This document shows, one piece after another, positions 44,825 through 56,351 of a DNA stretch of 64,000 nt (positions are counted from its first letter, which is position 1; each line of letters opens with the position of its first letter). The notes under the pieces were generated by a model. The model did no database searches. It was given only the letters and a program-made list of their open reading frames with translations, and was not told where the DNA came from. Location: contig NC_048536.1 in assembly GCF_902806685.2 (NCBI RefSeq), forward strand, positions 1,798,001 to 1,862,000, given 5' to 3'. The translations under genes were made by a program, and so were the position numbers. The stretch is from Maniola hyperantus (Eukaryota > Arthropoda > Insecta > Lepidoptera > Nymphalidae).

Positions 44825-45105
44825 CTAAAATTAGATGAAAAGGGCACTGTTTTACGTTATTGGATAGAAATTGTTACTTTTTCACAGTTTTTAATTAAAA
44901 AAACGGTCGATTTGTTTATAGAAAACACAAACACAAACGAAAGTTTACCAAAACTTTGACAGATAATTTAAAAAAAAAAAAAAACATTTGACAATACATT
45001 GACACCAATCACCATTGACACTTGACCATAAACGTAGGCTGTCTATGATGCTATGTCTATGCACTTGACAGTTAGGCGGTTTTTTTGGTTAACGTCTAGA
45101 ACTCA

Positions 45106-45395
45106 GAATAAGGACTGTTAGAAATAGCCCTATTGCTTGCCCTATTGTGACACTTACTGTTAGAGCGAGATAGCTAAATGCATTTAAGCTCTTGTTAGAA
45201 CGTGACAAAATGATTATGTTTTGTCCTTATCACCGTGACCACTTTTTTTTGTTTGTCAAAATGTATTTGTACGTGAGTATTTGACAAACAGCGTGAAGTG
45301 TAGAAGGAATGACATTTCACAAGTAAGAAAATCTGCTTGAGCGAGAGGGACTGAGGGGGCCACGCTAGTTGCAAATCTGGACATATCTGTGGTCT
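45106..45395. mobile_element. One-armed relative of the long foldback element
   Basis: Matches 11773-12045: gttagaacgtgacaaaatga, gtgaagtgtagaaggaatg and gggactgagggggccacgct, with few differences. Confidence 0.8.
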
Positions 45396-45422
45396 AGAAC
45401 TATGGTCTAAAAACTCACTGAT

Positions 45423-45660
45423 GTCATCATTATCATCATCAACCGATAGACGTCTACTGTTTGACTTGTAGGTCTCTTGTAGGGACTTCCACACGCCACG
45501 GTCTTGAGCCGCCTGGTTCCAGCGACTCCCTGTGACTCGTCTAATGTCGTCTGTCCACCTAGTGGGCTTCTTCTTCCGGTGCGAGGTCACGATCCAGCTC
45601 CTTGAGACCCCAACGTCTATTGGTTTTACGAACTATGTGCCTATTCGCTAGCTATGTCGG
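45423..45660 (-). mobile_element. RTE-like LINE C-terminal fragment
   Basis: The minus strand encodes RWTDDIRRVTGSRWNQAA then DRGVWKSLQETYKSN, ending in a (gat)n-type tail. Confidence 0.75.
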
Positions 45661-45699
45661 TTACTCTAGTTCTCCTACGGATCTCCTCATTTCTGATTC

Positions 45700-45966
45700 G
45701 ATCACGTACAATCTACCTACCTGCCAAATTTCATGATTCTAGCTCAACGGGAAGTACCCTGTAGGTTTCTTGACAGACCGACAGACAGACAGACAGACAA
45801 CAAAGTGATCCTATAAGGGTTCCGTTTTTCCTGTTAAGGTACGAAACCCTAAAAATGTGGTCGGTCTCTACCCTTATCGTCATCAATCATTATAATCCGC
45901 AATGTGTGTAACACCCGTGCTCTGTAGTGAGCAGTGACCCGGTTACGGGTTGATCATGATGATGAT
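45700..45966 (-). repeat. Reversed gggttccg repeat followed by SINE fragment
   Basis: Reversed aagaaacctacagggtact and gggttccg blocks to 45850, then the SINE 3' piece (plus strand) at 45905-45966. Confidence 0.65.
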
Positions 45967-46169
45967 GAATAAGTAATGATGACTTTTGGTGAAGAAAAAA
46001 AAACATATTATTTGGTCTCGTGCCAGCGAAGCCTCAGCCACGCGATAGCGGGCACTGACTACTAATCCAATTACTCCCAACGTTTCACTGTATGACATTA
46101 AAATACAAGCGAATATACCCTTTAAAATCGTGTTCATAAGATCTACAACTAAAGTTTAAAATAGCCAAA

Positions 46170-47180
46170 CATAGAAACGGATTAGCGCAATACGCAGGCT
46201 TGGTCCGTGACACGGTAATGTTATCTATACAGTATTGTAACTCGGCCGTATCTTTGATATAAATACCTACAGCAGCGCGGTACGTAAACATGCGATAGGG
46301 CTGCCCGCCTTCGGCATTTTATTTACATTTGCTTACTTTGTGTTTAAACATGGACTTGTCATTTGCCTACTTTGTGTTTAAATATGTACTTGTCATATTA
46401 AATATGTCTTCTTCTTCTTTGTCGTATCACTCTTGGCAGAGCGGTCGTGGTCATCACGAAGCAACGTCTTTGAGGGCAGATGTTATACGCCTCACGAGCA
46501 TTCGCCATTTCTCCCTGCTGGCCGACAGCCTGGTACACTCGTGCAAAGGACCGCCCACAGCAGACTTAATTTGGTCGGTCCATCGCATGGGTGACCTTCC
46601 TCGTCCTCTGGTGCCCTCCACCTTGCCCAGCACGACAAGACGCTCGATGGAGTCACTCTCACGCCGGGAGACGTGTCCGAAGAATTTTAATATGCGACTC
46701 TGTACTTTCGACGAAAGTCGTTTTTTAATGCCGAGTTCTTGGAGTATAGAGATGTTGGTACGAAATTCGGTCCATGAGACTCCTAGCATTCGCCTCCAGC
46801 ACCACATCTCCAGAGCATCAATCTTCTTATTCTCGACCAGTCGCAAAGTCCACGTCTCCGCAGCGTATAAAAATATGGGGAAAACAAGTGTTTGAACGAG
46901 CCGGATTTTCGTAGCTTTTGTAATGTTCCTGTTCTTCCATATTTTCTTCAGCTTGTACTATTATTAAATATGTACTTGAAGTTATTTTTAGTGAAAAAAT
47001 CGTGCGGTTATTAAAAAAACAAACCACCGTCCGTTCGTCACTGCGGCACAGTCGCGACTGGCTGCACCGCGAGCGCTCCGCGAGATCGAGGCGCGTAGGT
47101 ATAGCTCGCGTTTCGCCCGTTTGTATGAAGTTGGAATACTGCATAGATAACATTACCGTGTCCGTGATTCGCAAAGTACG
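46170..47180 (-). mobile_element. LINE polymerase C-terminal region flanked by inverted copies of a short repeat
   Basis: A minus-strand frame (46846-46454) reads IDALEMWCWRRMLGVSWTEF, RTNISILQELGIKKRLSS, ILKFFGHVSRRE and RGRSPMRWTDQIKSA, typical of lepidopteran RTE-like ORF2. Inverted copies of a block with gataacattaccgtgtc lie on either side, at 46205 and 47138. Confidence 0.85.
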
Positions 47181-47360
47181 TATAACACACGGTTGGGTAT
47201 AATGTGGATTACACGTGATTACTTTAGCAGCCGAGAGGTGACCGTCAAATATTTAATCCAATTTCAGTTGACATCCGAATAGTTACTTAATTGAAATCGA
47301 TTTCAATTTTTTGTCGACGGTACCTAATATCTACGGCAGTATATAGGTATAGGTACCTAC

Positions 47361-47558
47361 GGCGTGGCATTGACTCCGAATGGCCTACTTACGCAACGTC
47401 TCTAGCGTCCGTCTCAGGTTTTATTTGCAATATATCGTGAACTTTTACAAAATATAGGATTTTTTTGGATTTTTCTGCGTTTGTTTCTGGTGTTATCGTA
47501 TCAGTAATCATCACATGTCTTCGTTTTTGCTAGCGTTCTAGTTACACCCTGTATAGGT
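47361..47558. mobile_element. Repeat copy paired with an inverted copy at 60327-60523
   Basis: Shares gcattgactccga, cttacgcaacgt, tttgcaatatatcgtg and the aacaccctgtata-type end with the distant copy. Confidence 0.75.
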
Positions 47559-47634
47559 GAAAATTAAGTTGGGGAGAGTAGGAGAATTCTTAGAATTCTT
47601 GGAGAATTGTGGGAGGAGTAACTAGATCGGACCT

Positions 47635-47780
47635 AGGGCTGGCTCATTTTTTGCGCAACGGATCAGCCTGGCTGTCCAGCAGCGCCGAAATGCAGCTAGT
47701 ACTCTTGGCACCATTCCATGCGGGCATGATTTGTATAGTAATTAGATAAGGCTAGCTTTAAGTTTTATTGCAATATTTTC
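47635..47780 (+). mobile_element. LINE 3' end fragment
   Basis: Reads GSAWLSSSAEMQLVLLAPF then HAGMIC and a stop, resembling the tail of a LINE ORF2, with a poly-A-like end. Weakly supported. Confidence 0.4.
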
Positions 47781-47816
47781 ATTTTAAAAAAAAACATTAA
47801 GTTAAAAAAGTACCTA

Positions 47817-48198
47817 CAGTAGAAACTCGATTATCCGGCCCTCAGTTATACGGATTCGCGATTATCCGGACCACCAACCGAAAATTGTTCGACCAAGTGC
47901 GAGGCAGACTCGCGCACCGAGGGTTCCATACTCGGGTATTTTGTCCACCATTTTGTACGATAAATCGAAAACTATTATGCATGAAAATAAATAAAAATCT
48001 GTTTTAGAATGTACAGGCAAAGCCCTTTCATATGATATCCCACTTGGTAGGTTATCTTACTTTGAAAATTGAAAATACTATTATAGGAACTACATAATAT
48101 GCAAAAAACCCGCTTTCTCCATACATTCGATTATCCGGATTTTTGATAATCCGAATCCCTAACGACAACAATTAGTCCGGTTAATCGAGTTTCCACTG
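47817..48198. mobile_element. pogo/Tigger-like MITE with another repeat inside
   Basis: Ends CAGTAGAAACTCGATTATCC and, inverted, CAGTGGAAACTCGATTAACC, flanked by TA on both sides. Such ends are typical of pogo-type Tc1/mariner elements. The middle (47890-48110) is a piece of the gggttccg/tcgcac repeat. Confidence 0.75.
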
Positions 48199-48779
48199 TA
48201 CCTAGATTCCCTTGGTTTGTTACGAAGTTGCTTACAGTAACTTAGCAAGTAAAAATATAATATTATTATCTTTTTACACGCCTTTTAGGCATTTTAAAAG
48301 TATACCTAAGTATACTATTAAGCTATTATAGATTCTCGAATATGGACTTAAAAAGTAGACTGTAGTGTAGACTAAAGCCAAATACCAATAACATCCTAGG
48401 ACGATAAAGTACCTAGGCCTAGTGCTAACTGAATTAAAACAGCCCCGCCTGCGCCTGGGTTACCTAGACCAGGCACTCGTTATATCTCACCCTTAGTACC
48501 ACTCGCTCACCGGTTGAATACACCCGTCTGAAATCGAAACAAATCGGTCGATTTTCATTCGAATGAAAAATATTTGTCGATAACTAGAATCAACATTTTT
48601 CACCATTGCTACGAGATTTTTGCTTTCCGCGTTCCAATTTATTTAAATCGATAAGATGGAGTGCGATCATAGAAACTGCACAAGTTTATAATAAAGTATT
48701 TCTCTTTTGTGAAGACTTTAGTTAATTAAAAAAAAGACAGTTGACTGGTGATTTTTTTTAAATAAAATAATTGGTTGAG

Positions 48780-48864
48780 TTAGTAAATAAAATTATATTT
48801 AAATAGCCCGGGGACATTAGAGTACCGAGAACTTTCAGTGCAACAAGTGAGACCGCCATTCAAC
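48780..48864 (+). promoter_or_regulatory. Possible core promoter and 5' UTR for exon A
   Basis: TATATTTAAA at 48794 and an arthropod initiator-like TCAGTG at 48835 precede the ATG at 48865. The spacing (about 41 bp) is longer than usual for TATA to initiator, so this is only suggestive. Confidence 0.2.
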
Positions 48865-48879
48865 ATGATTTTATACGAT
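48837..48879 (+). CDS. Candidate first exon A of unidentified plus-strand gene
   Basis: ATG at 48865 in a good insect context (CAACATG) opens only MILYD before a perfect GTAAGT donor at 48880, leaving phase 0. A TCAGTG initiator-like motif at 48835 could set the start of transcription. It would splice in frame to the exon at 61287. No similarity was recognised, and short ATG-plus-donor pairs occur by chance. Confidence 0.4.
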
Positions 48880-48899
48880 GTAAGTACTTATAATTTTTC

Positions 48900-49340
48900 T
48901 ATCAACTAGATATTTGACTGTATTATAATTATATTACATAATTTATAGCGTCCTACGTAATAATTATAATTTTTTAATTAAAAATCATACTATGACAAAA
49001 TTTACATAAATTCAGCCTGTGTATATAATATTTTTAATTGTAAGTAAGTATAACACTTTTATAATTTTGTATAATAATATTGTAATCAAGTCCGTAGTAC
49101 ATATACAATATACATGTCCGTAGAGCTGCTACGATAAACCTACGACGGCGGCGGTATCGCGAAAAACTCGCGTAGCAGTTCTTATATGTTTTATTTCCGA
49201 ATGTTCAGAAGTCTAATTATGCCCGTTAACTTAACAATAGATTGACGTCACCATTTCTTAAGTAACACAATAATAGTAACTTAGTTTTAATTGTCTTACG
49301 TGTAAGTAACTTCCCAACTAATCTAATTAACTACAGTTAC
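48900..49340. other. AT-rich stretch after candidate exon A, nothing recognised
   Basis: No coding or repeat signal that I could name. Confidence 0.35.
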
Positions 49341-49344
49341 TTAA

Positions 49345-49500
49345 GTAGGAGGGAAGAGGTCAACCGCCGAATCCAACTCGGTTGGGCAGCGTTTAGGAAG
49401 CTTCGAGATGTCTTCTTGTCCAAAATTCCTCAGTGCTTGAAGACCAAAGTCTTCGAACAGTGCGTGTTGCCAGTGATGACAGATGGATCCGAGACATTCA
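49345..49500 (+). mobile_element. RTE-like reverse transcriptase fragment
   Basis: Reads EVNRRIQLGWAAFRKLRD then FLSKIPQCLKTKVFEQCV and LPVMTDGSET, a conserved block of lepidopteran RTE-like polymerases. Confidence 0.8.
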
Positions 49501-49639
49501 TTCCTGCTGGAATTAATTTATTTGATTCAACAACTTGAATAAGTAGTAATTACTAACTAAATATGAGACATATTATATACATAGTCCTGAGGTTAACTAT
49601 TATAATAGTTATTGAACTACTATAATTACAATACCACGT

Positions 49640-49775
49640 AAGTGTAGAGATTGCTGTGAGCAATAAGGCCGCCTTTGCATACAATTATTTTTTAGTTTTA
49701 GTTTCTTTGTTTTTGTCATGTTATGTAATATTTTTGTATGCAATAAAGTATTTCTATCTATCTATCTATCTATAA
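49640..49775 (+). mobile_element. LINE 3' end with (tcta)n tail
   Basis: gcaataaggccgcctttgca, then gtatgcaataaagtattt and six tcta units. Confidence 0.65.
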
Positions 49776-49984
49776 GTATTGTAATTATAGTAAGTAGTTC
49801 ACCGTACTTACATCTAACTGCTCTTCGTAAGGTTTCAGCGTCAACGCGATTCAATGTCAAGTCTGTAACAAAGGCCAAGTTCAAAGGATTACCTAATTAC
49901 ATTGTGAGCATGTCACATGGCCCGCATTTCTACCTATCTACTTACATACTTCGTAAAAAGCAGTTTGTGTCTGAACAAAGTATA

Positions 49985-50148
49985 CAGTAGGTACGTGGCA
50001 GAAAGTAATGTACATCGACCTTTAGAAAGAGATAGCAGATTTGTAGAGCGTTGTCTCTGTCGTTGAGACCGACAAAACGTCACATAGGTATGAATGACAG
50101 AGACAACGCTCTACAAAGCCGAAATGGCATTCTAAAGGCCGCGTACTG
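49985..50148. mobile_element. Palindromic MITE (GTACATCGACC family)
   Basis: Ends cagtaggtacgtggcag and ggccgcgtactg flanked by TA; arms gacagagacaacgctctaca. Confidence 0.75.
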
Positions 50149-50383
50149 TACCTATAGGTATTTCAAGAGATTAAAACGTGCACTGAAATTTTCCTGTAAA
50201 ATTTTAAGTATAAGATCATTCTGCATCCCTTCTTCTCGTCCTTCTGCAAAGGTCGTTGGGAATGCCCATTAACCGGGCATTTTGTTTTAAAATTAAACAT
50301 TCAGAGGTTCTTATTTAATGGTGAAAAATTTCTAACTTTCCATTCACGAACATAATAATAATAAGTATAGTTCGCGACAAGTC

Positions 50384-50525
50384 GACATGGCAATCGGGGT
50401 GGGGACGCCCAGCACATCCGCACAGCTCTCGCGCTAAACCGGTGCGGGATAGCGCGGGTGACGTGCGGGTGTGCGGGGCCTCCTCCCGCCTCATACCCCA
50501 ATTGCCATGTCGATCTGTCGGGAAC
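50384..50525. mobile_element. GC-rich palindromic MITE
   Basis: gacatggcaatcggggtgggg returns inverted near 50520 (ccccaattgccatgtcgat). A second copy at 58268-58655 is split by a SINE and an extra end is at 60698. Confidence 0.75.
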
Positions 50526-50615
50526 TACATCCATAGTGGTGATGCCAGCGCAGCAGACTATGGCCTATCCTTCTCAGTAGTCAGCCGGCGATTTAGTTGA
50601 TCATCATGATGATGA

Positions 50616-50790
50616 TGATGTAGGAGAACCAGAGGTTGCGAAGCTGAAGTGGCAATGGGCAGGGCACATAGTTCGAAAACACGAAAGACGTTGGGACTTG
50701 GGATCCCAAGGTGTTAGAATGGCGGCCTTGCACCGGAAAGCGCAGCATTGGATGACCCCCAACTAGATGGACAGACGTCAAACGATGTTG
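50616..50790 (+). mobile_element. RTE-like LINE C-terminal fragment
   Basis: Sense strand: KLKWQWAGHIVRKHERRW then a frameshifted LGSQGVRMAALHRKAQHW region, as in the minus-strand copies. Confidence 0.75.
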
Positions 50791-50986
50791 AGCCACTGGA
50801 TGGAACTTTTCGATCTTGTCCCCCATTCACCATTTTACCACCGAACCGCAAGTTATGTCGTCGACATCCCATCTACACGCACGCACGCAAAACGTTTCGT
50901 TTTGCGTCATCATTCCTCATACGTATGGCTAAGGTTTGGAATACTCTTCCACGATAAGTATTTCCTGCCAATTACAACCCGGGTAT

Positions 50987-51158
50987 CTTTTTTTTTTTTT
51001 AATATTAGCCATGTTAAATGACTAATATTCCCCTTTCCTCTCCAATTAAGCGTCAGGCTTGTGCTAGGAGTAGGTACGACAATAGTGCAACGGGCGGGGT
51101 TTGAACCGTCGACCTTTCGGTTTTCAGTCCACTCCTATACCGGTTGAGCTATTGAGGC
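50987..51158 (-). repeat. SINE with tRNA-Phe-like head
   Basis: Reversed complete copy with a t-run tail at 50989-51000. Confidence 0.85.
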
Positions 51159-51666
51159 TCTTATATCTTTAAAACAAGAATGAATAGGCATCTTCTATAG
51201 GTAAACGCATCCCATCTTAGCCCACATCATCACTTTCCATCAGGTGTGATTGCGGTCAAGCGTATATTCGTAGGTACCTATAATGACTTTTAAAAAAATG
51301 GCAGCGGCGAAAGACCGTGGCGTGTGAATGTCCCTACAAGAGACCTATGTTTAGCAATATGGACGTCTATCGGTTGACAATGGTGATGATGATTACCTAC
51401 CCTCTATTGTAACTTGCCGGTCGTCTAGCCGTAAAAATAGCTCGCGAGGTGAGAGTTGATCCCTGACGACTGTCGGTGACGTCACCACTTGACGTGCCGC
51501 CATTGTACGAGCATACCATGGAACAGCTATTAGTGCTTATGTACGGGAATGTTATCACCCCTCTACACCACCCTCGAGGCTCGAAGACACGTTTAAGTCA
51601 TGAGCGATTGGCCTTTGCATTTTCACTGGTTTTTTTTGCTACGGGTATTTTCCATCCGACATAGCT

Positions 51667-51880
51667 CAAAGGATTAGCAAGCTGAAGTGGCAATGGGTAG
51701 GTCCTGTCTGTCGCAAAATCGACGGCCAATGGGGTAAACGGATTCGGTTAGGCGACCTCCAGCTGACCTGAAGAAAATGGCGGGAAACGGGTAGACGAGA
51801 AAGGCGGAGAATCGTGTTTGGTGGTGTGCTCTTGGCGCTTATGTCCAGCAGTGGACGCATACAGGTTGATGAATTGGATT
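51667..51880 (+). mobile_element. LINE polymerase C-terminal fragment
   Basis: Contains KLKWQWVG and, further on, tatgtccagcagtggacgca; frameshifted throughout. Confidence 0.6.
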
Positions 51881-51918
51881 GGATTGGATTTTATACCTAG
51901 TAAAACCCCGGTCAGACA

Positions 51919-52104
51919 TATCGCGTGATGTTACAGATGCATGACGGTAGTAACTCTTGGAGATTCAAAATCCCGCTATACATATAGGATTGTAGACACT
52001 GGATGGAACTATATCGCGTGATGTTACAGATGCATGACGGTAGTAACTCTTAGAGATTCAAAATCCCGCTATACATATAGGATTGTAGACACTGGATGGA
52101 ACAC
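51919..52104 (+). repeat. 93-bp tandem duplication
   Basis: tcgcgtgatgttacagatgc ... acactggatggaac occurs twice with period 93 and one mismatch (ttgg/ttag). Confidence 0.95.
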
Positions 52105-52109
52105 GAGCT

Positions 52110-52790
52110 CGATGGTGTACTTTAGTTTTCCTTCAAAGGTAAACAAGTAGCTTCTTGCTGAAATGCGCAAGAGGCGCATTATACGCGGCCCATGATTTTT
52201 AACGCTAGCCTACATTGTAATAATGACAAAAATGAAAAACCTAACTCACGGAAAATCCCGGTGACATTAACTAATTTTTATCTCGGAAAACCAAAGAGTT
52301 ACCTTGGCATTTTAAAAACAATAAATCCAGTGAAATCACAATGTATGAAATGAACAAAACACTAAGTTTCAGCTCAATCAATGAATGATAGATTTAAGTA
52401 TGTTGGTTAAAACAAAACAATCTGAATGAGCTTATTTTTGTTTCTATAGGTGCGTTACACATTTTAAAGATAAATTCAAGAGCTCTATATTATGTGAATA
52501 AACCAAATAAAATGAAAAGGTGACCTTATAGAACAACTTGACATTTATAACGAAGCGTGAAACCAGTGAGGCGTTCGTAACTTGGGCCATACACCCGAAA
52601 TGAAGGGCAGACGGTGAATCAGGGAGATGGTACTTTATCATCAAGAGGTTAAGGTCGCAAATGCATTGCGTGGGCGGGATAAGGTGTGAGGCTGTGCGGA
52701 GCGGTGGCGGCGCGCGCAGCCTTAAGAGGTGTAGTGATGTTGAGAAACAACGTAATTTATCGATACTTTCGAAAAGAGTAAAAATTTATA
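52110..52790. other. Intronic sequence with a short GC-rich patch at 52660-52730
   Basis: The patch gtgtgaggctgtgcggagcg ... gcgcgcgcagcc stands out from AT-rich flanks; no exon could be read. Confidence 0.35.
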
Positions 52791-52799
52791 GGATAAATG

Positions 52800-53030
52800 T
52801 GATCTAAATACCTATATAAAAGGAAAAGGTGACTGACTGACGGACTGACTGACTGGCTGATCTATCAACGCACAGCTCAAACTACTAAACAGATCGGGCT
52901 GAAATTTGGCATGCAGAGAGACATCCGCTAAGAAAGGATTTTTGAAAATTCAACCTCTAAGGGGCTGAAATAGGCGTTTGCAATCCGTTTAGTCCAAACG
53001 GACAAAGTCGCGAGCGTATTGTAGCTAGCT
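52800..53030 (+). repeat. Dispersed gactgactg/gacgaagtcgcg repeat
   Basis: Decayed copy with atctatcaacgcacagctca and ctgaaatttggcatgcag. Confidence 0.75.
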
Positions 53031-53504
53031 AGAGCGCTACCTAGTCATATTATAATATCAGACTGATCAGTGTAAGCTGTAACGGTTACAGACAATTTCC
53101 GAATTGCTACTTTAAAAAAGTGAATAAAAAAGTTATTCTGTAAATTGAAAACTTATTTCATCAAACATGGCTAAGAACCATGTCAATTAAGCAGGCTTTA
53201 TAATAAAAGAAACCGCATTCAAATCAGTCCATCCGTTTGAGTGTTACGATTCCACAGACAGACACACAGGTACAATCCTCTGTTTGCGTGGGGGGTTAAA
53301 AATAAAAATTGTTAGAAAGATAAATTAATAATACCTAATCAATTAAGGTAAGACTAAGAATGTCTTAACGTTAACTTTACGTTCTTTAGGTAATTTTAAA
53401 TTTGAACATCAACATACGCCACTTCGAAATAAATCTACGATTGCAATGGAAGGTTAGTTAGTTTATTCTACCAAAAAGAAAGTGGCATATTATATATAGT
53501 AGTA

Positions 53505-53855
53505 GCATACCTTTTATGATAAAATCCCGCAAATTATTTTGGACTTACCTTTGCACAAGTTAAAAAAATCTATTAAAAATATGCTCCTGAAAAAAGCATA
53601 TTACACAATTGAAGATTATCTAAATGATAAAAGAGCGTGGATTTGACCTGCAGCTCGTTCCAGCAACGCACAACACTGCAAATACTATTTTATACATGGC
53701 ATAATCTTGTACATATATCAAATATTTGAAAAGAGCAACCGCCGAGTTTCTTGCTGGTTCTTCTCGGTAGGAAAGGCATTCCGAACCAGTGGTAGATGCA
53801 TCCGACTATTCGTAAGTACTTGTAAAAGTTTATACGAATAAAAAAGATTTTTATT
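53505..53855 (+). mobile_element. Jockey-like LINE 3' end
   Basis: IPQ-like coding tail, taaatgataaaagagcgtgg, then gagcaaccgccgagtttctt and ggcattccgaaccagtggta, ending with a (ttta)n tail. Confidence 0.8.
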
Positions 53856-53958
53856 TTATTTATTTATTTATTTATTATTCATTCGATAGCGTAAGAAGAC
53901 ATTCTTTAAAAAAAAATCTCATTTCAAAATCAAAATTTCATTTCATGTAGAACAACCA

Positions 53959-54174
53959 GTGTCTGTCATGCAGTCATGCTACTTCTGTGACGGAGAAGAA
54001 GAGTCTTTACTCTGTGATACAAACTCAATACTCCAAGATTACGATAAAAATATCGACACCTCTCCATCACTATCGCAGTTTCAGCATTCAGTTACCCGAG
54101 GATGGGTGAAAACGGGCGGCCGCAGGCTCGCGGCTGAAATTAAAAAAAAAAAACAATTTATCAAGCACCCATGA
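53959..54174 (+). other. 71-codon open frame of unknown nature upstream of exon B
   Basis: Reads CYFCDGEEESLLCDTNSI and SPSLSQFQHSVTRGWVKTG with ordinary composition and a possible TGTAG acceptor at 53947. It may be an upstream ORF or part of an unrecognised repeat; no family match. Confidence 0.25.
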
Positions 54175-54224
54175 CAGACCCAGTGATGATTAGTGAATAG
54201 TGCTTGTGCTTGGTGTTGGGAAAT
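54060..54224 (+). promoter_or_regulatory. Possible promoter and 5' UTR for exon B
   Basis: TCAGTT at 54088 fits the arthropod initiator consensus and is followed by a GC-rich stretch unlike the AT-rich surroundings, 135 bp before the ATG of exon B. No TATA box is seen. Confidence 0.2.
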
Positions 54225-54260
54225 ATGGGCGTGGACACAGCCCCGCCGCCGAGGCCTGCT
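54225..54260 (+). CDS. Candidate alternative first exon B of unidentified plus-strand gene
   Basis: ATG opens 12 codons, MGVDTAPPPRPA, in a local GC-rich island and runs straight into a GTGAGT donor at 54261, phase 0. It joins in frame to the exon at 61287. It resembles an alternative promoter exon. An upstream 71-codon ORF at 53959-54174 may be an upstream ORF of the same transcript or chance. Confidence 0.4.
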
Positions 54261-54632
54261 GTGAGTGCAATGCGATATACCGAAGATGTTTGACAACTTT
54301 GTATACAGATAGGACAAAGCACTGGTCTAGCCAGCCCAAATATTGAAAGTCAATTATTGAATTACTGGCGAACAAACAAACAAACAGTGTATTTTTTTTC
54401 GTATTCAATCGTTCGAATGAGTTGAATCACAGAATGCGGAGAGAAGTGGAAAACTCCACACCGCCCAGCTTCGCGTCAGTGGAAACGTACCCTTGACCGC
54501 TATACCCTTACCCTTATCCTTTACCCTTATCCAATTTTCTATGCAAACGCTTTAAGCTGATAACTACGGAAAATTTGCATTCAGCAAAATTATGGTTTTG
54601 TAAAAATATAATAAACATGTGTTGAACGTTTT

Positions 54633-55562
54633 TAACGCCGGGTCCAGACGAGTGTAATGTAATCCACCGTGTAATGTAACACGAATTCTACGTGTGGACG
54701 GGACTACGAACATTTCATGTAACGCTCGCGCCGGCGCCCTATCTCGTAGGGCTACACAATACAACCTCATCACAGCGTCTTCGCCGGCGAAGACGAGGTC
54801 CCCGATTTCTTTAAAGGTTACCCGGACGTGGACTCACGCCACGGCCTCGGGGGCGTACGGACTAACCAGTAGTCCAACAACTCCACCCATCCCAACGTCA
54901 TCCTAAGCCGTGGTCCGAGCCTCACAGGAGGCGCCCTTAGGAGGACGTTGCCCAACCTTTCGAATTATTTCTTCGAGCCCTAGGGCTCACCCCCAGGCGG
55001 AGCTTCGCGCTCGCCAACCCCCCCGGTGACGCTGTAGCGGCCAGTAGGACCTACGCAGCATAGTCAATCCGAAACAACACAAAAGCTCGGGCTGATCCAT
55101 CGGCTGTCGGTTTTTTGCGCGAACAATATGCTAAGTACGAGATTTTATGTCTCACCAAAGGCGATAGTATTCGAATGTCGAAACACTTCAGCGTTATAGT
55201 AAACTGGATCTTAATCTGCCTAGTTTTAAAGCTCAAGTTTGTCAACACATCTACAGCCAGCGTTCCAAGCGGAAACGTTGCGAAATTTAAGTCAGTGGTA
55301 TTGAGTTTTTGACTTCAATTCAAGGATCTTACGATCTATTTTACTTTGATGTTATTGTGTTTCGATTCTCAAATACTATCAACATTGGCAAGACGTAAAA
55401 TCTTATACTAAGCGTACAGAAAGGCGCTCGCAGTGCTCGTTTAGATGATAATAATAGAATCGCGTACACAATTCGCTTTGAGTTCATGTGCCGTCCACAC
55501 TGTTGACGCTAAATTACAAGTAATCTTACATTGCTAACACTCGTCTGGACACGGCTTTACGC
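54633..55562. mobile_element. Composite: element with ccagacgagtgtaatg ends holding other repeats
   Basis: gggtccagacgagtgtaatg at 54633 returns inverted as acactcgtctggacacgg at 55540. Inside are a GC-rich unassigned block (54740-55065) and MITE copy 3 (55131-55418). Confidence 0.55.
55131..55418. mobile_element. MITE with TACCCGTAGTA ends, copy 3, diverged
   Basis: Keeps the body blocks gtaaactggatcttaa and tctacagccagcg; ends eroded to ctaagtacg and actaagcgtac. Confidence 0.8.
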
Positions 55563-55669
55563 GCTTCTCCATACAAACGTATTTCGCCTATTATTCTATT
55601 ATTTATTCTTATTGTTTTTGTTTATTATTTATTGTGTAAAGCTCATATCGCATAGTATGAAGATTTGGA

Positions 55670-55760
55670 AAAAGTGATAGAAAGGACAATGAGAGAGGAG
55701 ACCGAGGTCACACAAAACCAGTTCGGGTTTATGCTAGGTCGAGGTACCACAGATGCAATA
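55670..55760 (+). mobile_element. Reverse transcriptase fragment (RTE-like)
   Basis: Reads EETEVTQNQFGFMLGRGTTD, the conserved QxGF...GRGTTDAI motif of RTE-like polymerases. Confidence 0.75.
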
Positions 55761-56351
55761 TTAATAATAATAATATTATCGTTTATTACTCAAAAGTATT
55801 GGTACAAGTACATATAAGTATTATATACAATTACAGATTACAAGTTGTGATAATATGTAACTGTAGGTATATTATACTTGCTTGTACATTTCACGTGACG
55901 TCATTTCGATGTTAATGAGACATGGTTCCAGCGGAATAGCAATTTGCAGGACTTATACGCGGTATAATTGTGATTGTGAAAACCTTTTATTAGTTTACTT
56001 AATTTTAAGATTATAATAGATTAATGTAAGCTGTTGGTTTTCCTAATAAAATGAAAATATAAATAAAATAAAATAATAGCATGCTCTCTCGCTCGACTTG
56101 AAGCGACCATGGGGAGCACTCTTAAGTTTTTTTTTTTTTTTGGTATCCGCTCTACTTCTGAAATCTCTACGCAAGTTGCCGTAGTATCCCTGCAATGCTT
56201 GACGGACGGACGTCTTTATACTCTTTATCTCCATGTACCTATCTAGTCCTCAAAGTATATACCTAATATCATGACGACTACCGCCGTCGGCTTGGAAAGC
56301 AGAATCTACTGAGAAGAGCTGACAAGAAACTCAGTAGTTGCTCTTTTATTT

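Noticed and set aside
43240..43564. Overlapping plus-strand ORFs of 77-78 codons
   Set aside because: Shadows of Dock7 exon 4 on the other strand.
54740..55065. GC-rich block as an exon
   Set aside because: Stops in all frames and no paired splice sites; probably part of an unassigned mobile element.
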